A stretch of 64,000 bases of DNA from Dolomedes plantarius (GCA_907164885.2 OU015492.1:197163460-197227459); one strand, 5' to 3'; positions 48,255-59,441 are shown, counted from the first letter of the stretch. Numbers and translations: made by a program. The notes: generated from the letters alone by a model not told the origin.

Positions 48255-49687
48255 CACTTGCGCAGCAAGTCCTGTTCTTCCTGTTATTTTCACCATCCTA
48301 TGGTTTGTTTTTTACTTTACCACCTTTAAAAGCATTTCAAATAGTAGATGCACGAACACGTTTACCTGCTTGTTCAGCAATGATTTCATCACATGTTTGT
48401 GTACTTGGACATGAATTTACTGGTGCACTTATGCAACAATGTATCAATGATCTGTGTCGGATAACTTTCAACCAGAAAGGGCTATATTAGTTGCAGTTCC
48501 ATAGGCTTCATGTCTCTCATTTACATATATAACAGTAAAAGAGCATTTTCCTGCTTGTTTGTTGATGTCACAATAACTATTACTTTCAAAATGATGTGAA
48601 ATAATACGTTCCCGCGGAGAATCGGATAGCTCACTCAATTTAATAGACTTTTTTATGTCAGGAAAATTTTAAAGATCATTCATCATTGTCATTACTTATA
48701 CAACCTTTATTGAAGTCTTTTCAGTAAGACGTCTATATTTATACATCAGATACAAGACCCTAGGCTGAATTTCTACTTCAGAAAGCTTTTTTTGAAAGGA
48801 CTTTTTTCTGTCATCCAACCATGTAGTAGAGAAGAAAAATAAATTTATTTGGAAAAAAAAATTTCAGAAAAAGTCTCTTGATTTCTCCTTTTATCCCGCC
48901 GAAGCTAAACAAAAAGAATTTCAGTCCCTTGCTACGGCCAAACATTTTACTGCTAAAATATGTAAGTTTTTCAGGGCATTGAATACACTAGCGAAAATAA
49001 AAATCAAATCTATGAGTGGCACGATATGATTTATCAGGGCTAGTAAATTTCCATATTTCATGAGCTTTTAATAATTTCTATATTTATTAAAACCTCTTAC
49101 ATTGCTCATTCTCACGATATAGGGCCAGTGCGGTGTTGCCATCTTTTTTTTAAGTTGCGTACAAGTATTTGCGTACAAGTTTGCTTTCCTGGTACTACTA
49201 CTCAAGCGAATCTTTCGCATTTTTTTAGCATACTTTTTTTTAGAAAAAAGGATCTAGTTGGAATTTGTAGGCATAAGAACGAAAACCTCAAACTACAGCA
49301 GTTTATTAAAGGTATTTTCGATAGAAAAGCAAATTTCTCTTCGTAACTTAAACATGTAAAGTCCATTTCGTCAATGAAGTTGTGTCTGAAACTCTGGGGC
49401 CAACCAAACTAAATAAGGCAAGAGTGCGCAGTATAGGGTGATATTCAGATTAGGGTTTTAAAGATTTTCATATTAGGGTTTTCGGCTAGAAATACAAGCT
49501 GTAATCACCCTCTTGGAAATAAATATAATTTTATGTGTTAAATTAAATCAAGTCCTAATAAACTATTTATTCATATCTGAGGTTTTGAATCTACTTTACA
49601 ACTGTGTTTCTCCGGGTTCGTGATAACAAATAGAATTCCATTTGCTTTGATTCATTTAGATTCTGTTCATTTGTGTACAACATTATA
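48255..49687. other. Unassigned sequence
   Basis: Frames at 48305-48490 and 49128-49346 are not recognised. The first may overlap antisense to the lost N-terminal part of the Tc1 remnant. Confidence 0.4.
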
Positions 49688-51233
49688 CAAGGCTCAAAAC
49701 AATTAGGGGAGCACATGGTTTTAACGAAATTACGCAAATACTTACACCGATAAGTAACATAAAATAAATCATCCGTAATTTAAAGCCTAGCAGGAAACAA
49801 AAGAAGAAAACTTCATATGCAAATCAAAGTTCATGACGTCAAAAACCAGAAAAAGAACATAAGGGCGGAAATCGGGATGTTGCAGAAACGTCTGTTTCAT
49901 TGCCTTAACTGTGAAATTCGATTGCTCAGTTATTCTTTTTGAGAAAAGGTGACTTGAAAATGTCTCAACAACGTGATTTACCGGAATCCATGGCATGGCG
50001 TAATATAGGCAGACTTGAATCCGGGCAAACACAACGTAGTGTCGCGGACGCTGTTGGAGTCGCCAGAAGTGTCGTTGCAAGGCTGTGGAATCGATTCCAA
50101 GAAACAGGGAATGTAAGACGTCGACCAGGGCAAGGTCGGCCACGCGCCACTACAGCAACTGATGACCAGTATATACTGTTAACAGCTCGTCGAAACAGAA
50201 CAGACAATGCTACTCAGCTGCAAAGACAGTTGCTCTTGGCAACAGGACGAAGGGTGTCCAGCCAAACAGTGCGTAATAGGCTTCATCAGGGAGGTCTCTA
50301 TGCACGTAGGCCAATGGTCTGCATTTCGTTGACCTCACGCCCCCGTGCGGCCCGAAGAAGATGGGCTGCTGAACATCGAGATTGGGAGCAACATGATTGG
50401 AGACAAGTGCTGTTTACAGACGAGTCCCGATTCAGTCTGGAGTGTGACACCAGACGTGTTTTGGTATGGAGGGAAAGGGGCACTCGAAATAACCCCACAT
50501 TCGTTCGTGAAAGGTCACAATACAGACGAGCTGGTTTTATGGTATGGGGTGGAATCAGCATAGATGGACGTACGGATCTGCATATCATTCGGAATGGTAC
50601 TTTGACGGCCCGATGGTATGCAGACGAGATACTGAAACCTCATGTCATACCTTACGCTGCAGCCATTGGAGATTCCTTTGTTTTCCAACATGATAGTGCC
50701 AGACCGCATACAGCTCGTCTTGTGGAGAACATGCTTGAAGCTGAAACAATACAGCGTATGGAATGGCCAGCGGGCTCTCCTGACCTGAATCCAATCGAGC
50801 ATGTTTGGGACATGCTCCGACGACGCATTGCTGCGAGACCAAGACCTCCTTTTACTCTCCGAGACTTGCACTTCTTGAGGAGTGGAACAGTATTCCCCAA
50901 AGTCTTATCGATAAACTTAATCGCATTCATGGAAAACAGGTGTGCAGCAATCTTAGCTTTTCGAGGAGACCACACGCCATATTAAAAATCTTGCATCATT
51001 TCTAAACAATACTTTTTTTATCGTTTACATGTAACCAAATTGTTGCCCTAAATCCTCTTTTCATGTATTTTCCATATTTTCAAAGAATTAAAGCTTAATT
51101 ACAAATTTTTTTACTTCTTTTTTTCTGTATTGCGCATTGATACGCGTGTACTATCCATTTTATGCCAATACGTGGCTGTCTCGCACGGTTTTCTTAACTT
51201 CTTTGCTTGCTCCCCTAATTTTTTTTAGCAGTG
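49688..51233 (+). mobile_element. Tc1-type element, 1.55 kb, nearly complete
   Basis: Ends share AATTAGGGGAGCA (left at about 49709, right inverted at about 51209-51221) within about 25 bp of similar sequence. TA dinucleotides flank both sides (49686-49687 and 51234-51235). The gene occupies the centre on the plus strand. This is a different Tc1 family from the 23.3-kb copy, judged by both ends and protein. Confidence 0.85.
49960..50985 (+). CDS. Tc1-type transposase, open over 341 codons
   Basis: Cut-and-paste DDE transposase. The ATG at 49960 (MSQQRDLPESMAWR) is preferred over the upstream in-frame TTG at 49939 because it begins the conserved N-terminus. Residues about 1-110 hold two helix-turn-helix units (QRSVADAVGVARSVVARLWN; SQTVRNRLHQGGLYARRP) joined by an Arg-rich GQGRPR hook. 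The catalytic triad is Asp in FTDESRFSLE, Asp in FQHDSARPHTAR and Glu in SPDLNPIEHVWDML, with FMVWGGIS between. From about 50864 to 50925 the reading is out of the ancestral frame: the next frame carries LLEEWNSIPQSLIDKL, the expected helix. A second shift then restores the original frame for MENRCAAILAFRGDHTPY. Two compensating indels thus scramble about 20 residues after the triad, so activity is doubtful although the frame is open. Confidence 0.9.
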   Translation: MSQQRDLPESMAWRNIGRLESGQTQRSVADAVGVARSVVARLWNRFQETGNVRRRPGQGRPRATTATDDQYILLTARRNRTDNATQLQRQLLLATGRRVSSQTVRNRLHQGGLYARRPMVCISLTSRPRAARRRWAAEHRDWEQHDWRQVLFTDESRFSLECDTRRVLVWRERGTRNNPTFVRERSQYRRAGFMVWGGISIDGRTDLHIIRNGTLTARWYADEILKPHVIPYAAAIGDSFVFQHDSARPHTARLVENMLEAETIQRMEWPAGSPDLNPIEHVWDMLRRRIAARPRPPFTLRDLHFLRSGTVFPKVLSINLIAFMENRCAAILAFRGDHTPY

Positions 51234-51320
51234 TATATTCCCAAATTGAGCTCCTTTGAGTGCAGTGAAATTTTAATCTCGTAGTTTAAGAAAAGCAAAA
51301 TTTTGTAAAGGTTGATTTTT

Positions 51321-51498
51321 TTAACGTAGGATTACGTTTCTCTCTAACGGTTCTCCGGAAAGCAAAATTCCAGACGCTAAAACCATCCGTCCGTATCTCA
51401 TGAGTTATAATTTTGGCAGCATGCTAAACCCAGTCTGCCTCACTTCGACAAGCAGTAAACAGTTAAATAGAAAAGCACCAAAATGCAACAAAATTTTT

Positions 51499-51569
<71 letters not shown>

Positions 51570-51680
51570 GTATACATACTTAAATATATATATATATATA
51601 TATAGATACATATATACATAACACATACATACATATATACATACAAAAGAGGTAAGCAACGATAAGTAATCCTACGTTAA
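51321..51680 (+). mobile_element. TTAACGTAGGATTAC repeat, copy 2
   Basis: Bounded by TTAACGTAGGATTAC (51321-51335) and its inverse (51666-51680). It is collinear with 30858-31183, including the central microsatellite (CA and TA runs at 51501-51566 and 51583-51602). It lies 88 bp downstream of the Tc1 element. Similarity with copy 1 continues to about 51716. Confidence 0.65.
51501..51602. repeat. Compound (CA)n(TA)n microsatellite
   Basis: A CA run, then a TA run, then after a short interruption another TA run, inside the repeat at 51321-51680. A separate TA tract follows at about 51735-51780. Confidence 0.9.
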
Positions 51681-51725
51681 TTACCCGTGGTAGTTTCGTT
51701 AGAAGAGACTACCTAATTTTTTTTA

Positions 51726-51780
<55 letters not shown>

Positions 51781-51783
<3 letters not shown>

Positions 51784-52980
51784 ACTGAACAGAAACACTC
51801 GACACTAATTTTCTAAAATGTTAAGAAATTCCTGAAAGAGTTTAGTTGTAAGTAACAAGTACTCTTTTACACTGCCCTTTTCCCTTTCTGTTAACATGAG
51901 TTTTGAATGAACAATGGGATTGGTTTACACGTTTCCAGCCATCTCCCCCAATAGTAAAAAATGCCTGTGCCTAAAGAATTTGGACCAACCAAATGCGCCT
52001 TAGCAATGTTTAAAATAGCACCGTAATAAATATATAGCACCTGGCACGTTTAAAATTGCACCAAAATAGATTTCTTTTTAAAAAATGCTAGCCATTGAGG
52101 GCGATTGCACGTTCTGCAGTATCCAAACTGGACGTTACTTATTTTTTAATGCAACTACAGACTGAGAAACATTTTCAACAGTTGAAATATATCCTTTATA
52201 GCTTTATAAAAACATCTAGAAACGTGATAATTCAGTGTTTGACATTTTGGTGTACAAATTGTGAAACTTCACTGAGAAAACTGGAAGACCAATACATGAG
52301 TTTTTAAAGAATAGAAATCAATATTTTTTAGTTAAGTTGAAGCATATTATACCTATTTTTACGTTATCTGAAATTTCCAAAAATCCTACTGTCCGCTTAA
52401 ATGCAGATCTATGAAAATATAGTTTTCATCTTTAACTAGGCTTGATTAAAAGAAAAGCATGCCAATTCTTAAATTACACGATGAAAATTAAATTTGAAAA
52501 CTAATTTCAAATTAATAATTAAAACGCTTTATCAAAACGTAGTGGGATTGTCTGATTCTGGTACCGTCCGTAGATGAAGTGCGATTGCTTTTGTATAAAA
52601 CAATTCCCAAATGTCCATAGACTCTATCATTCACTTCAAGCGCTTTTTAACAAAAGCAGTAATTTTTAGTTTGAAACTAGTTGCCAATTTTAAATTTGTA
52701 TGGGTATTTTAAGAATCGGCGATTTTATGTGTTAAAGTCCTCTACAAATTTCATGTAACAACAGGGCTTGGTTAAACAATTATTGGAAGTGCTTAAATCT
52801 GTTAATACTTTTGACATTTTAACTTTATAACGATGACTAAACTGTCACTCTCTTCAAAATTTAATTGTTTCAGACTTGGAAAAGTGCTGCTGACCTCAGA
52901 ATGGAACTTGAGGGCTTCGGCTTGTCTCACACATGTACTTAATCTTTCAAAAACTACATGTTACTCTGTCACTATTATGG
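51781..52980. other. Unassigned AT-rich sequence
   Basis: No gene recognised. Frames at 52095-52307 and 52833-53153 have no known features; the second runs into the SINE tail. Confidence 0.5.
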
Positions 52981-53330
52981 TTGCTGTTGTTGTTGTTGTT
53001 GTTTCTTATGCCCCCTGGCTGAAAGTTTCAGAACAGGTCCATATAGGCTACGGGCTGAAGTGTGCAGCTCCGGTTTTTAAATACCACCACAAGGGTCGGA
53101 GTCTGTCTAAGCTAGTTGCCACCTCAATTTTGACCGAGCACCCCCAGGGGTGACAACTGGGGGGATCGTACCCTCTCCCACCGTCACTGACCCACCGTCG
53201 TCTTTCCAGTATACGGATTTAACGTGCCCATATCTAGCCTAGACACGGAGATATTTAACGGCGCGCGCCGGGATTCGATCAGAGCACCCTCAACACCGCA
53301 AGTCCACCGCAAGCCAACAGGAAAGCACTA
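52981..53330 (-). repeat. tRNA-derived SINE (family 2 head and body, family 1 tail)
   Basis: On the minus strand the head near 53320-53265 carries GTTGAGGGTGCTCTGATCGA then ATCCC (B box), as in the SINE at 13475-13642. The body, with TATGGGCACGTTAAATCCGT and GGGGTGCTCGGTCAAAATTG, matches 29003-29270. The 3' part (CCGACCCTTGTGGTG to ATATGGACC) and the (AAC)n tail match 20814-21172. Confidence 0.75.
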
Positions 53331-53698
53331 TTATGGTAACAGGTACTCTGAAGGTAAAACAATGCACAAATGCTCAATTTTCTCTTACTGTATATATGTG
53401 ATTGTCAAGGTGTGTCAGCCCACTTTCCCTTGTCAGTCACTATTATAAATTTAGAGTAACTACGATTTTGGGAGTAATTTTCCTTTCAGCGTACTAGTCG
53501 GCTGTGTCATATTGAGGGGATGATAACAAGAGCGAAACCTAGATCAGTGACTGCTTGATGCCCTGGAGATGTATATATAATAGCATATCATTGACTCTTA
53601 TCTGATAATATGTTTTATGATACTTAAATGGCCTCAGTAACCTTATGACAAAGTTTAATTTGGATCAGTAAATAATCTCAACATGACTGAATAGATTG

Positions 53699-53785
53699 TT
53701 ACGACTGTCTGCCATGAATGGGAACCAAACCTTGAACCTCTAGGTTTTGAAGCCTGATAACTAGACCATCCTGGCGAAGTGGGGT
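53699..53785 (-). repeat. tRNA-like sequence, probable SINE head
   Basis: On the minus strand, TGGTCTAGTTATCAGG resembles an A box and GGTTTGGTTCCC resembles a degenerate B box at a tRNA-like spacing. No convincing seven-base acceptor stem is visible, so a functional tRNA is unlikely. Confidence 0.45.
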
Positions 53786-53974
53786 TCTTACTGGGAATTA
53801 TGTTTCTTACACATTTTTTCTCACATTATGTTGCAGTCAATGCACAATATACTGTCTTTGTACACCAACGAAACTCGTTTATTACTTTACTTTAACGATA
53901 ATGTTAAATTATTTCCCCATGGCTATTCGTTATATGTTCTCTACAAGTTCATTATAATTCTTTCTAATGATACA

Positions 53975-54070
53975 GCACCACTGCATTGACCGTCTGCTGA
54001 AAGCAAGAGTCGAATTGCGCACCTGTACACTTTGGAGTCAGAGCCTTAACCACTAGATTTCTCTAACGGC
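53975..54070 (-). repeat. tRNA-like sequence, probable SINE head
   Basis: On the minus strand, ATCTAGTGGTTAAGGCTCTG (A box region) and CGCAATTCGACTCTTGC (B box region) are placed as in a tRNA, with a lesser match of the stems. It lies about 200 bp from another tRNA-like head in the same orientation. Confidence 0.45.
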
Positions 54071-55126
54071 GTGAGAAAATTCTCATTTTGTGAATTCCCT
54101 TTCTTAAAAAGATTTTATTGCTCTATATTTTTAGCAAATATATTATATATTTTTAGCAAAATATGTCAAACAAAAATTGCAGAATAATCAGTATGAGTGT
54201 ACATCCTTTATTTGTAAGGTATTGAAAAAGTTAAAAGAATAAAAAAATCAGGAAAATTTCATTAGTCAAAAACAAAATTGTTACATGGCTCTTTTTGCTA
54301 AAAACTCATTAATTCTCATATGCGGCATTAATTCTCATATAAGGATATACTTTTATGAGTAATTAAATTAAATATTATTTTATCCAGCGTATACAGATAG
54401 GAAGCAGGAAATTTAATAAATCTTCATTATTTTGTGGGATTAAATGGCATTTTTCAGAAAAACATTGTAAAAGTCCTCTATTTTTTATAACTTCAATGTT
54501 ATGTTGAACTAATTATCAAATTTAATGGAATATGGAGAGAAAAACCTTGTGAAAACCTCGAATAAAGTTTATTCTGTTCTCAGAATTCTTTTTCATAAAG
54601 TCATATTAATTAAATACTAAATTTCAGTGGAAAGCCATTTTGCCAAAACCAACTCATTCTACACGTAAGATAATTCCTTTTGAAATGAGATTTTGAAATA
54701 AAAAATTGCTTATACTTTCAAAATAAATTAACAAGAGTCCAGAATTTGCAACATTTCGGATTAGCTATATTTCCTCAAAATAAAAATAAAAAGAGTAAAT
54801 AAACGAAACACCTGAGAAGTTTCTGCAAGCTAAGTCAATATACTATCCAGCGATACTTTTAGAATCACATGCTGTAATTCGGATAAATCTTCGAAACTTC
54901 TATTTCACTTTTTTAAGGCTTCAAACAAATATTAAAAAAAATTTATAAACTTCCTTCTGTTTTAAGTTCTTTTTTGCCATTCCAAATGAAAAGTATTTTT
55001 TAAACATTTTAATGGACGTCCAAAAAAGATTGTGAATTATTATATGCTATCATAACTTAAATAACTTTTTTTTGAATTTTCAGACCCCGCACTTAAATTT
55101 TCATGAAGATATATAAAAAAAAAATT
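54071..55126. other. Unassigned AT-rich sequence
   Basis: No gene or repeat recognised. A tandem pair of TATATTTTTAGCAAA-like strings lies near 54122-54162. Confidence 0.5.
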
Positions 55127-56530
55127 GTGCGGTCGGGGGACCCCCGTCAGGAACGAAGTTCCTTGCGTTATTTTTTTAACTCTAAACGTGATTTAATATG
55201 TAGATTTCTATTGATTATATTAGTATATTTTTAAAATAACAAAAACGAACAACTTCTCTTTTTGTATTATTATTAAAATAATGAAAGTGCATGCATATTA
55301 TTTTGATTGTATGTTCTGGAAAATATGAATAAGCAATCTAAATCTCCGTATTCAAATTCACTACTTAGTATACTTCTTCCACTAACTGGATTTTGACAAG
55401 GACTTAAGTAGGATGAATTATAAAGTTGCTGTCGAAGGACTGATGCAGATATTTGAAGATGTAAAATTCTTATGAGAGATGAAAAAGGCAGTTACCATCG
55501 CTAGCAATGTCTATTTCATGATGTAATAGGACGTTTGGCGTTGAACATTCATCATGTTCCTCGAATGGGGCTTCAAATGATGGAAAACTTGGACTTATTA
55601 CTTGCTAAGCTTCAATATTTATTGGTTGTTGAATATGAAACTGACTATAGATTAATTCTTCACAGTTTGTATCATGGCGATGATTAGTTTCTTTATTATT
55701 TTCGATTAATACCTTCGGTAATGAATCTTCTTTCGATGATAGAACTGAGTCAAGTTCAGCACATTGCTTTTTTAATTTCAATTTATCTCTATATCTTTTA
55801 GCACGTTCAGCATTTTTTCTAAAAAATTAATAAAAATTAATATAATTTTTTATTGTTATTAGGGTTGTTTGGACAATACCAAGCAAGTAAAAAAAAATCT
55901 AAATTTTTTTTATTAAAATTAAAAATTTTAATATACAAATTAATTAGTTTGATTTAGATGTTACCTAGCATAATTTTTAATCGGATTAATTTTATTATTT
56001 AATCACCGACAAAAATAAAATAATTACACAATATAAATACCGTGTGAATTAAAACAATAACAAACAAAAAATAAGTTTAAATAATATTTACACGTGTTTA
56101 GATTGAGGTTATACAGCTGACCGCGCACAGTGCTCGCTGCTCGAATCTCGATACTCACACGAACACACACACACATACAACTGCAGTTTCTGTTTCTCGA
56201 CTTTCCATTATAAAATTGCAATAATGACACAATATAAATCCCGTGTGAATTAAAACAATTACAAACAAAATAACCAGTGCCCAAACACAAGAATACCAGG
56301 CAATCTCCCAATAAACCTGACAGCATCGCCGAGGCCCAAACTCGGGAACTGTCACACTTCAGACCAAGCCGATAGCACCACGCCATCCTGCTGATGCAAA
56401 AGCCACTAAAAAGGAGAGAGACGGAAAGGTCGCCTGGAGGGGGCATAACGCTTTTTCCTTACGTGACGATTTCTGGCAGTTCACTCTACTGTAAGCCGCG
56501 TAAAAGAACTTCGTTCCAATAAATATTTTG
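55127..56530 (-). mobile_element. Probable large transposon fragment carrying the OTU-like frame
   Basis: GGAACGAAGTTC at about 55152 and its inverse GAACTTCGTTCC at about 56507 lie near the two borders, and the enclosed minus-strand sequence holds the OTU-like frame at 55472-55820. A direct repeat of about 45 bp (56027-56072 and 56228-56272, containing CCGTGTGAATTAAAACAA) creates a repeated peptide in a 140-codon frame at 56024-56446. The ends do not identify a superfamily. Helitrons and some other large elements carry OTU domains, which is the basis for calling it an element. Confidence 0.35.
55472..55820 (-). pseudogene. Basic-region plus OTU-like fragment
   Basis: Immediately after an acceptor-like TTTTTTAG, the minus-strand frame reads RKNAERAKRYRDKLKLKK, a basic helix. 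An acidic linker follows to a TAG at 55605. Beyond that single stop the same frame stays open and reaches IASDGNCLFHLS before a TAA near 55472. The DGNC(L)F string is the catalytic motif of OTU cysteine proteases (Asp and nucleophile Cys), which remove ubiquitin. The rest of the OTU domain, including the catalytic His, is not seen. One stop in an otherwise open frame of about 110 codons suggests a recently inactivated gene, or an alternatively spliced boundary. Confidence 0.5.
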
Positions 56531-57420
56531 TGTTCTATGTGATATATATATTATTTTTCCAAAATCAGCGTTTTTTTCCTAGTAACTCAAAATTAAGGCT
56601 CTTAGAATGAGTTCTATACAATTTTACCGAGCTTAAAAATTGGAAAGAATCCTTTCCTGTTAACGTACGCAGTTACCATAGTTAATATGTAACTTCAATG
56701 ATGGTACTGTTGCTGCTTTTTGTTTTTTTGTTTTGTAAATTACCAGCATTAGAAACTTGGTAATTTTTTTTCTAATACGGAGGCACTTGTGATACATTCG
56801 CTCTTTGTTATTCACCTCGAAGTCTTGCTGGGTACTTCATTATCATTTCCGCGACGAACGTCACATATACGTGACAGCTGCTATCCGCGTTTTCTCCCGA
56901 CTGTCACGTATACGTGACAGTAGGTCAGAACGTTTTATTAGTTCATTTTAGGGGCACAAGATGGCATCATGTGTCTATGAAACCTGGAATACACATAGTT
57001 GTTACCTTGTTTTTGAAAATAAAGAGGGATATGACTCTAATGCTGGCGGTAGTTTTTTGTAAACAAATATAGAGAGCTATTTGTTGCGGCTGGCTGTCAG
57101 CGGTTAGGGCATTTAAACTTTGCACGTGTACTTTATTTATGAGTTGTTATGTTTTCCATTTGATTTGGGATTGTACAGTTGGACATATAGGTTCGCCGCT
57201 TAGTTTTGAGGCGCTATTAGACCCTGATGCCTTGAGATTTCTGATTTGACCCGATAGTTAAGTAAATACTGTAAAAAATATTTTAATCTGTAAACAAAAC
57301 TTTGTTAATAGAGAAATCATAAATGACTGTGTATGTAACTCATATACAGCTTAAATATATAGATTTCTTCGAAAATATTGCTATTTTGAAATTTTTCGTA
57401 AAAGTAGGCTTAGCGCTTAA
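56531..57420. other. Unassigned sequence with palindromic sites
   Basis: No gene recognised. The palindromic pair at 56861-56920 is listed separately. Confidence 0.5.
56861..56920. promoter_or_regulatory. Paired palindromic TACGTG sites
   Basis: CTGTCACGTATACGTGACAG at 56901-56920 is a perfect 20-bp palindrome. A second copy with one substitution on its left side, TCACATATACGTGACAG, lies at 56861-56877, 43 bp upstream measured between matching bases. The core TACGTG resembles sites bound by bHLH-PAS dimers. Two near-identical palindromes suggest a binding site or element sub-end. No adjacent gene is known. Confidence 0.4.
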
Positions 57421-57650
57421 ATGACAGCCGACCTGGAAGGAGCGCTCGCGGAAAACACATCCGGCCTCAACGGCAGACGCGTGATCGCAGTAGCCGTCGC
57501 AAAAGGGTTATGGGAGCACCGTTTAGGTAAACCTCCATTGCTTCCTATGAGGGGACAACAAGGTAACGACCAAGCTTTATCCGGGATTTGGACCCAAAAC
57601 TGCTGCGTGGAAGCTCACAGCGGTAACCACTATACCATGTGGGCGGCATT
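57421..57650 (-). repeat. tRNA-derived SINE (family 4)
   Basis: On the minus strand the head near 57650-57580 has ATGGTATAGTGGTTACCGCT (A box) and GGGTCCAAATCCCG (B box) at a tRNA-like distance. A CCTCATAGGAAGCAATGG string in the body resembles the CTTCATAGGGGGTAATG string of the 13.5-kb SINE. The 98-codon plus-strand frame here is fortuitous. Confidence 0.7.
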
Positions 57651-57961
57651 TGATAATATACTGCTTCATGGTGTCTTTTTCCTTGTTGAAATGATTCTTG
57701 TATATATTGTTAACTAATCATTTTAGAGAAAATCTTTCATACAGCTGATAAACATCAAGTGTTCCATAAAAACTGAGAGTAAAATCACATATATTAAGAA
57801 ATTGAGGTACAGCAAAAAATATGTTTTTCTTTTTCAATATATCCTTCGTCAGATGATATGAGGTGGTCCCATCGTTTATTCTACTAAATGTGATGAAGGC
57901 ATTTTGTGAAAGCTGCTTCCTATATAGCTCAACCCTATATAGCTGAAATAATATAGCTGAA

Positions 57962-58048
57962 CCAAATATCGCATGGAGCGAGGTCAGGACTGTAAGAAGG
58001 CTATGGCATGGTTTTAATATTGCATTTTGCAAGAAACTGCTGAACACA
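57962..58048 (-). pseudogene. Mariner-like transposase fragment, third catalytic block
   Basis: The minus-strand frame reads CVQQFLAKCNIKTMP, a stop, then PSYSPDLAPCDIW. This is the conserved segment around the third catalytic Asp of mariner and SETMAR-type transposases. Similarity ends on both sides, so only about 29 codons are recognisable. A longer 118-codon frame overlapping it (57718-58074) is in a different phase and is not the coding frame. Confidence 0.6.
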
Positions 58049-58701
58049 AGCATTGAATACACAACGCGGTTCAATTTTTAACTCTGAATCCCTTACCTCC
58101 ACTGCTGTATGCAAAACGCAAATGTTATTTAAGCAACTGCTCCTCGGAGAAAACAGAATAATCGTCTACCATGATTGAAAACTTTTGCCCCAGATTCTTT
58201 TTTAATTCATAAAGTCATCTGCAGCTTCATTTTTCACTTTCGCATTGTTGCCAACTTGGGAAAAGTATACTCTCGGTTTTTATGCAACGTCCTTTGTATA
58301 TGTATACCGTCAATGTGGAAATACGTATCTACACTACGTAATAAATACCATACGTGGGAATACGTAATTCCCTTGGGGAAAATTGGTCCTTTGAAAGCTT
58401 TTTTTCCAATTGCGGAGGCACGCGTCTTGAGGACATTCTTCCATCTACACCTCGATATCATTGGCTTTCTTATTAAGAGATCGCCGTGTATACAAACCAA
58501 CACCGCTCCCTATAAGGGACAGCCCAGAAACGTACAAGCCTGCCCGGTATCCGAGCTCACTCTGAGCTCACTCTGTGGTAGCTAACGCCACTTACCACTA
58601 TTTGATGTTGTCGGTGGTTCTTTGATTGTGAAAAACTTCGCCATCTCCTGTCTTCAATTTTTCTTTTAATCTGATAAAGGTATCTTCAAATACAGGGTTA
58701 T
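58049..58701. other. Unassigned sequence
   Basis: Overlapping frames on both strands (58175-58585 plus, 58234-58503 minus) match no family I recognise. Confidence 0.4.
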
Positions 58702-58727
58702 ACCGGTAAAAGTATAATTTTACCGGT
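58702..58727. other. Perfect 10-bp hairpin
   Basis: ACCGGTAAAA pairs with TTTTACCGGT around a 6-base loop. On transcription of the plus strand it would give a stem but no terminal U run. Confidence 0.6.
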
Positions 58728-58906
58728 TTCGACTACGGTGTCCTTTGAGAAAGCCTTACAGAAGTTTATAGTTTTATGGAATCAATTCATTTCCTTCTCC
58801 ATGTGTTTTTCTCATGTAATGGATTTTTGGTTAGAAAATGCGAACCTACAGGAAGTAATAGTGATACATGAGCTGCATATTCGCTACACAGAGTCGTCTT
58901 GTCTGT

Positions 58907-59441
58907 TCAAACAAGTGTCCTATCAATTACTAGATTTTGGATACCCTGAGCGTAGAATGTCGGTGATTGTCTGTGGAACCAGTCTTTAATGGCGTCTGGA
59001 ATCTCTGCATCGTTAACAAATCGGCGGCCTTTGAGATCCTTTTCAATGAGTCTCAGGGGCAATAGGTCGAGGCTATAGGGGTTGTTCGAAGACCTGCTAG
59101 TGGAAGCCCCACAGCAAATCTTGTCCGCGGCAACAATCGATTGCATGATGATGGCCAAGTGTGCTTAAGAAGGTCTCAACATGTTCCGTGCTCACGTGTC
59201 ATATACGAAATTCCCTAAACCATCTGAACATTGTACACTGTGGCAGATAATAATGCCTATACACATCCTTACGACGATATATTTCAGCTTCACTAACACT
59301 TAATGACGTCGAACATCGAATAACTGCTGGCTGACTCCGTTTCGACGAATCCATCTCACGACCGTATGTAAGCACCATGCTTAAACACGTTGAAACATCC
59401 CACTGATACTTTCTGACGATAACAGCTTTGGTTCGTAACAT
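58907..59441 (-). pseudogene. Mariner transposase with internal deletion
   Basis: Reading on the minus strand, the first part (59441-59199) contains MDSSKRSQPAVIRC, EIYRR and QCTMFRWFREFR, resembling a mariner N-terminal helix-turn-helix. The second part (59158-58907) contains NPYSLDLLPL (third catalytic Asp block) and LKGRRFVNDAEI then WFHRQSPTFYAQGIQNLV, the C-terminus of SETMAR-like mariners. The two intervening catalytic Asp residues are missing. The N-terminal match is weaker than the C-terminal one. Confidence 0.65.

Noticed and set aside
50298..50975. Antisense frames of 65-118 codons opposite the 50-kb Tc1 gene
   Set aside because: They mirror the conserved sense gene. The sense frame has all transposase motifs, the antisense frames have none.
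53699..54070. Two functional tRNA genes
   Set aside because: A and B boxes are present but acceptor stems and B-box consensus are poor. Decayed SINE heads are more likely.
57421..57717. 98-codon plus-strand frame
   Set aside because: Lies over a minus-strand SINE with clear A and B boxes.
57718..58074. 118-codon minus-strand gene
   Set aside because: The mariner-like SPDLAPCDIW motif lies in a different phase, so this frame is an out-of-phase reading of a transposase fragment.
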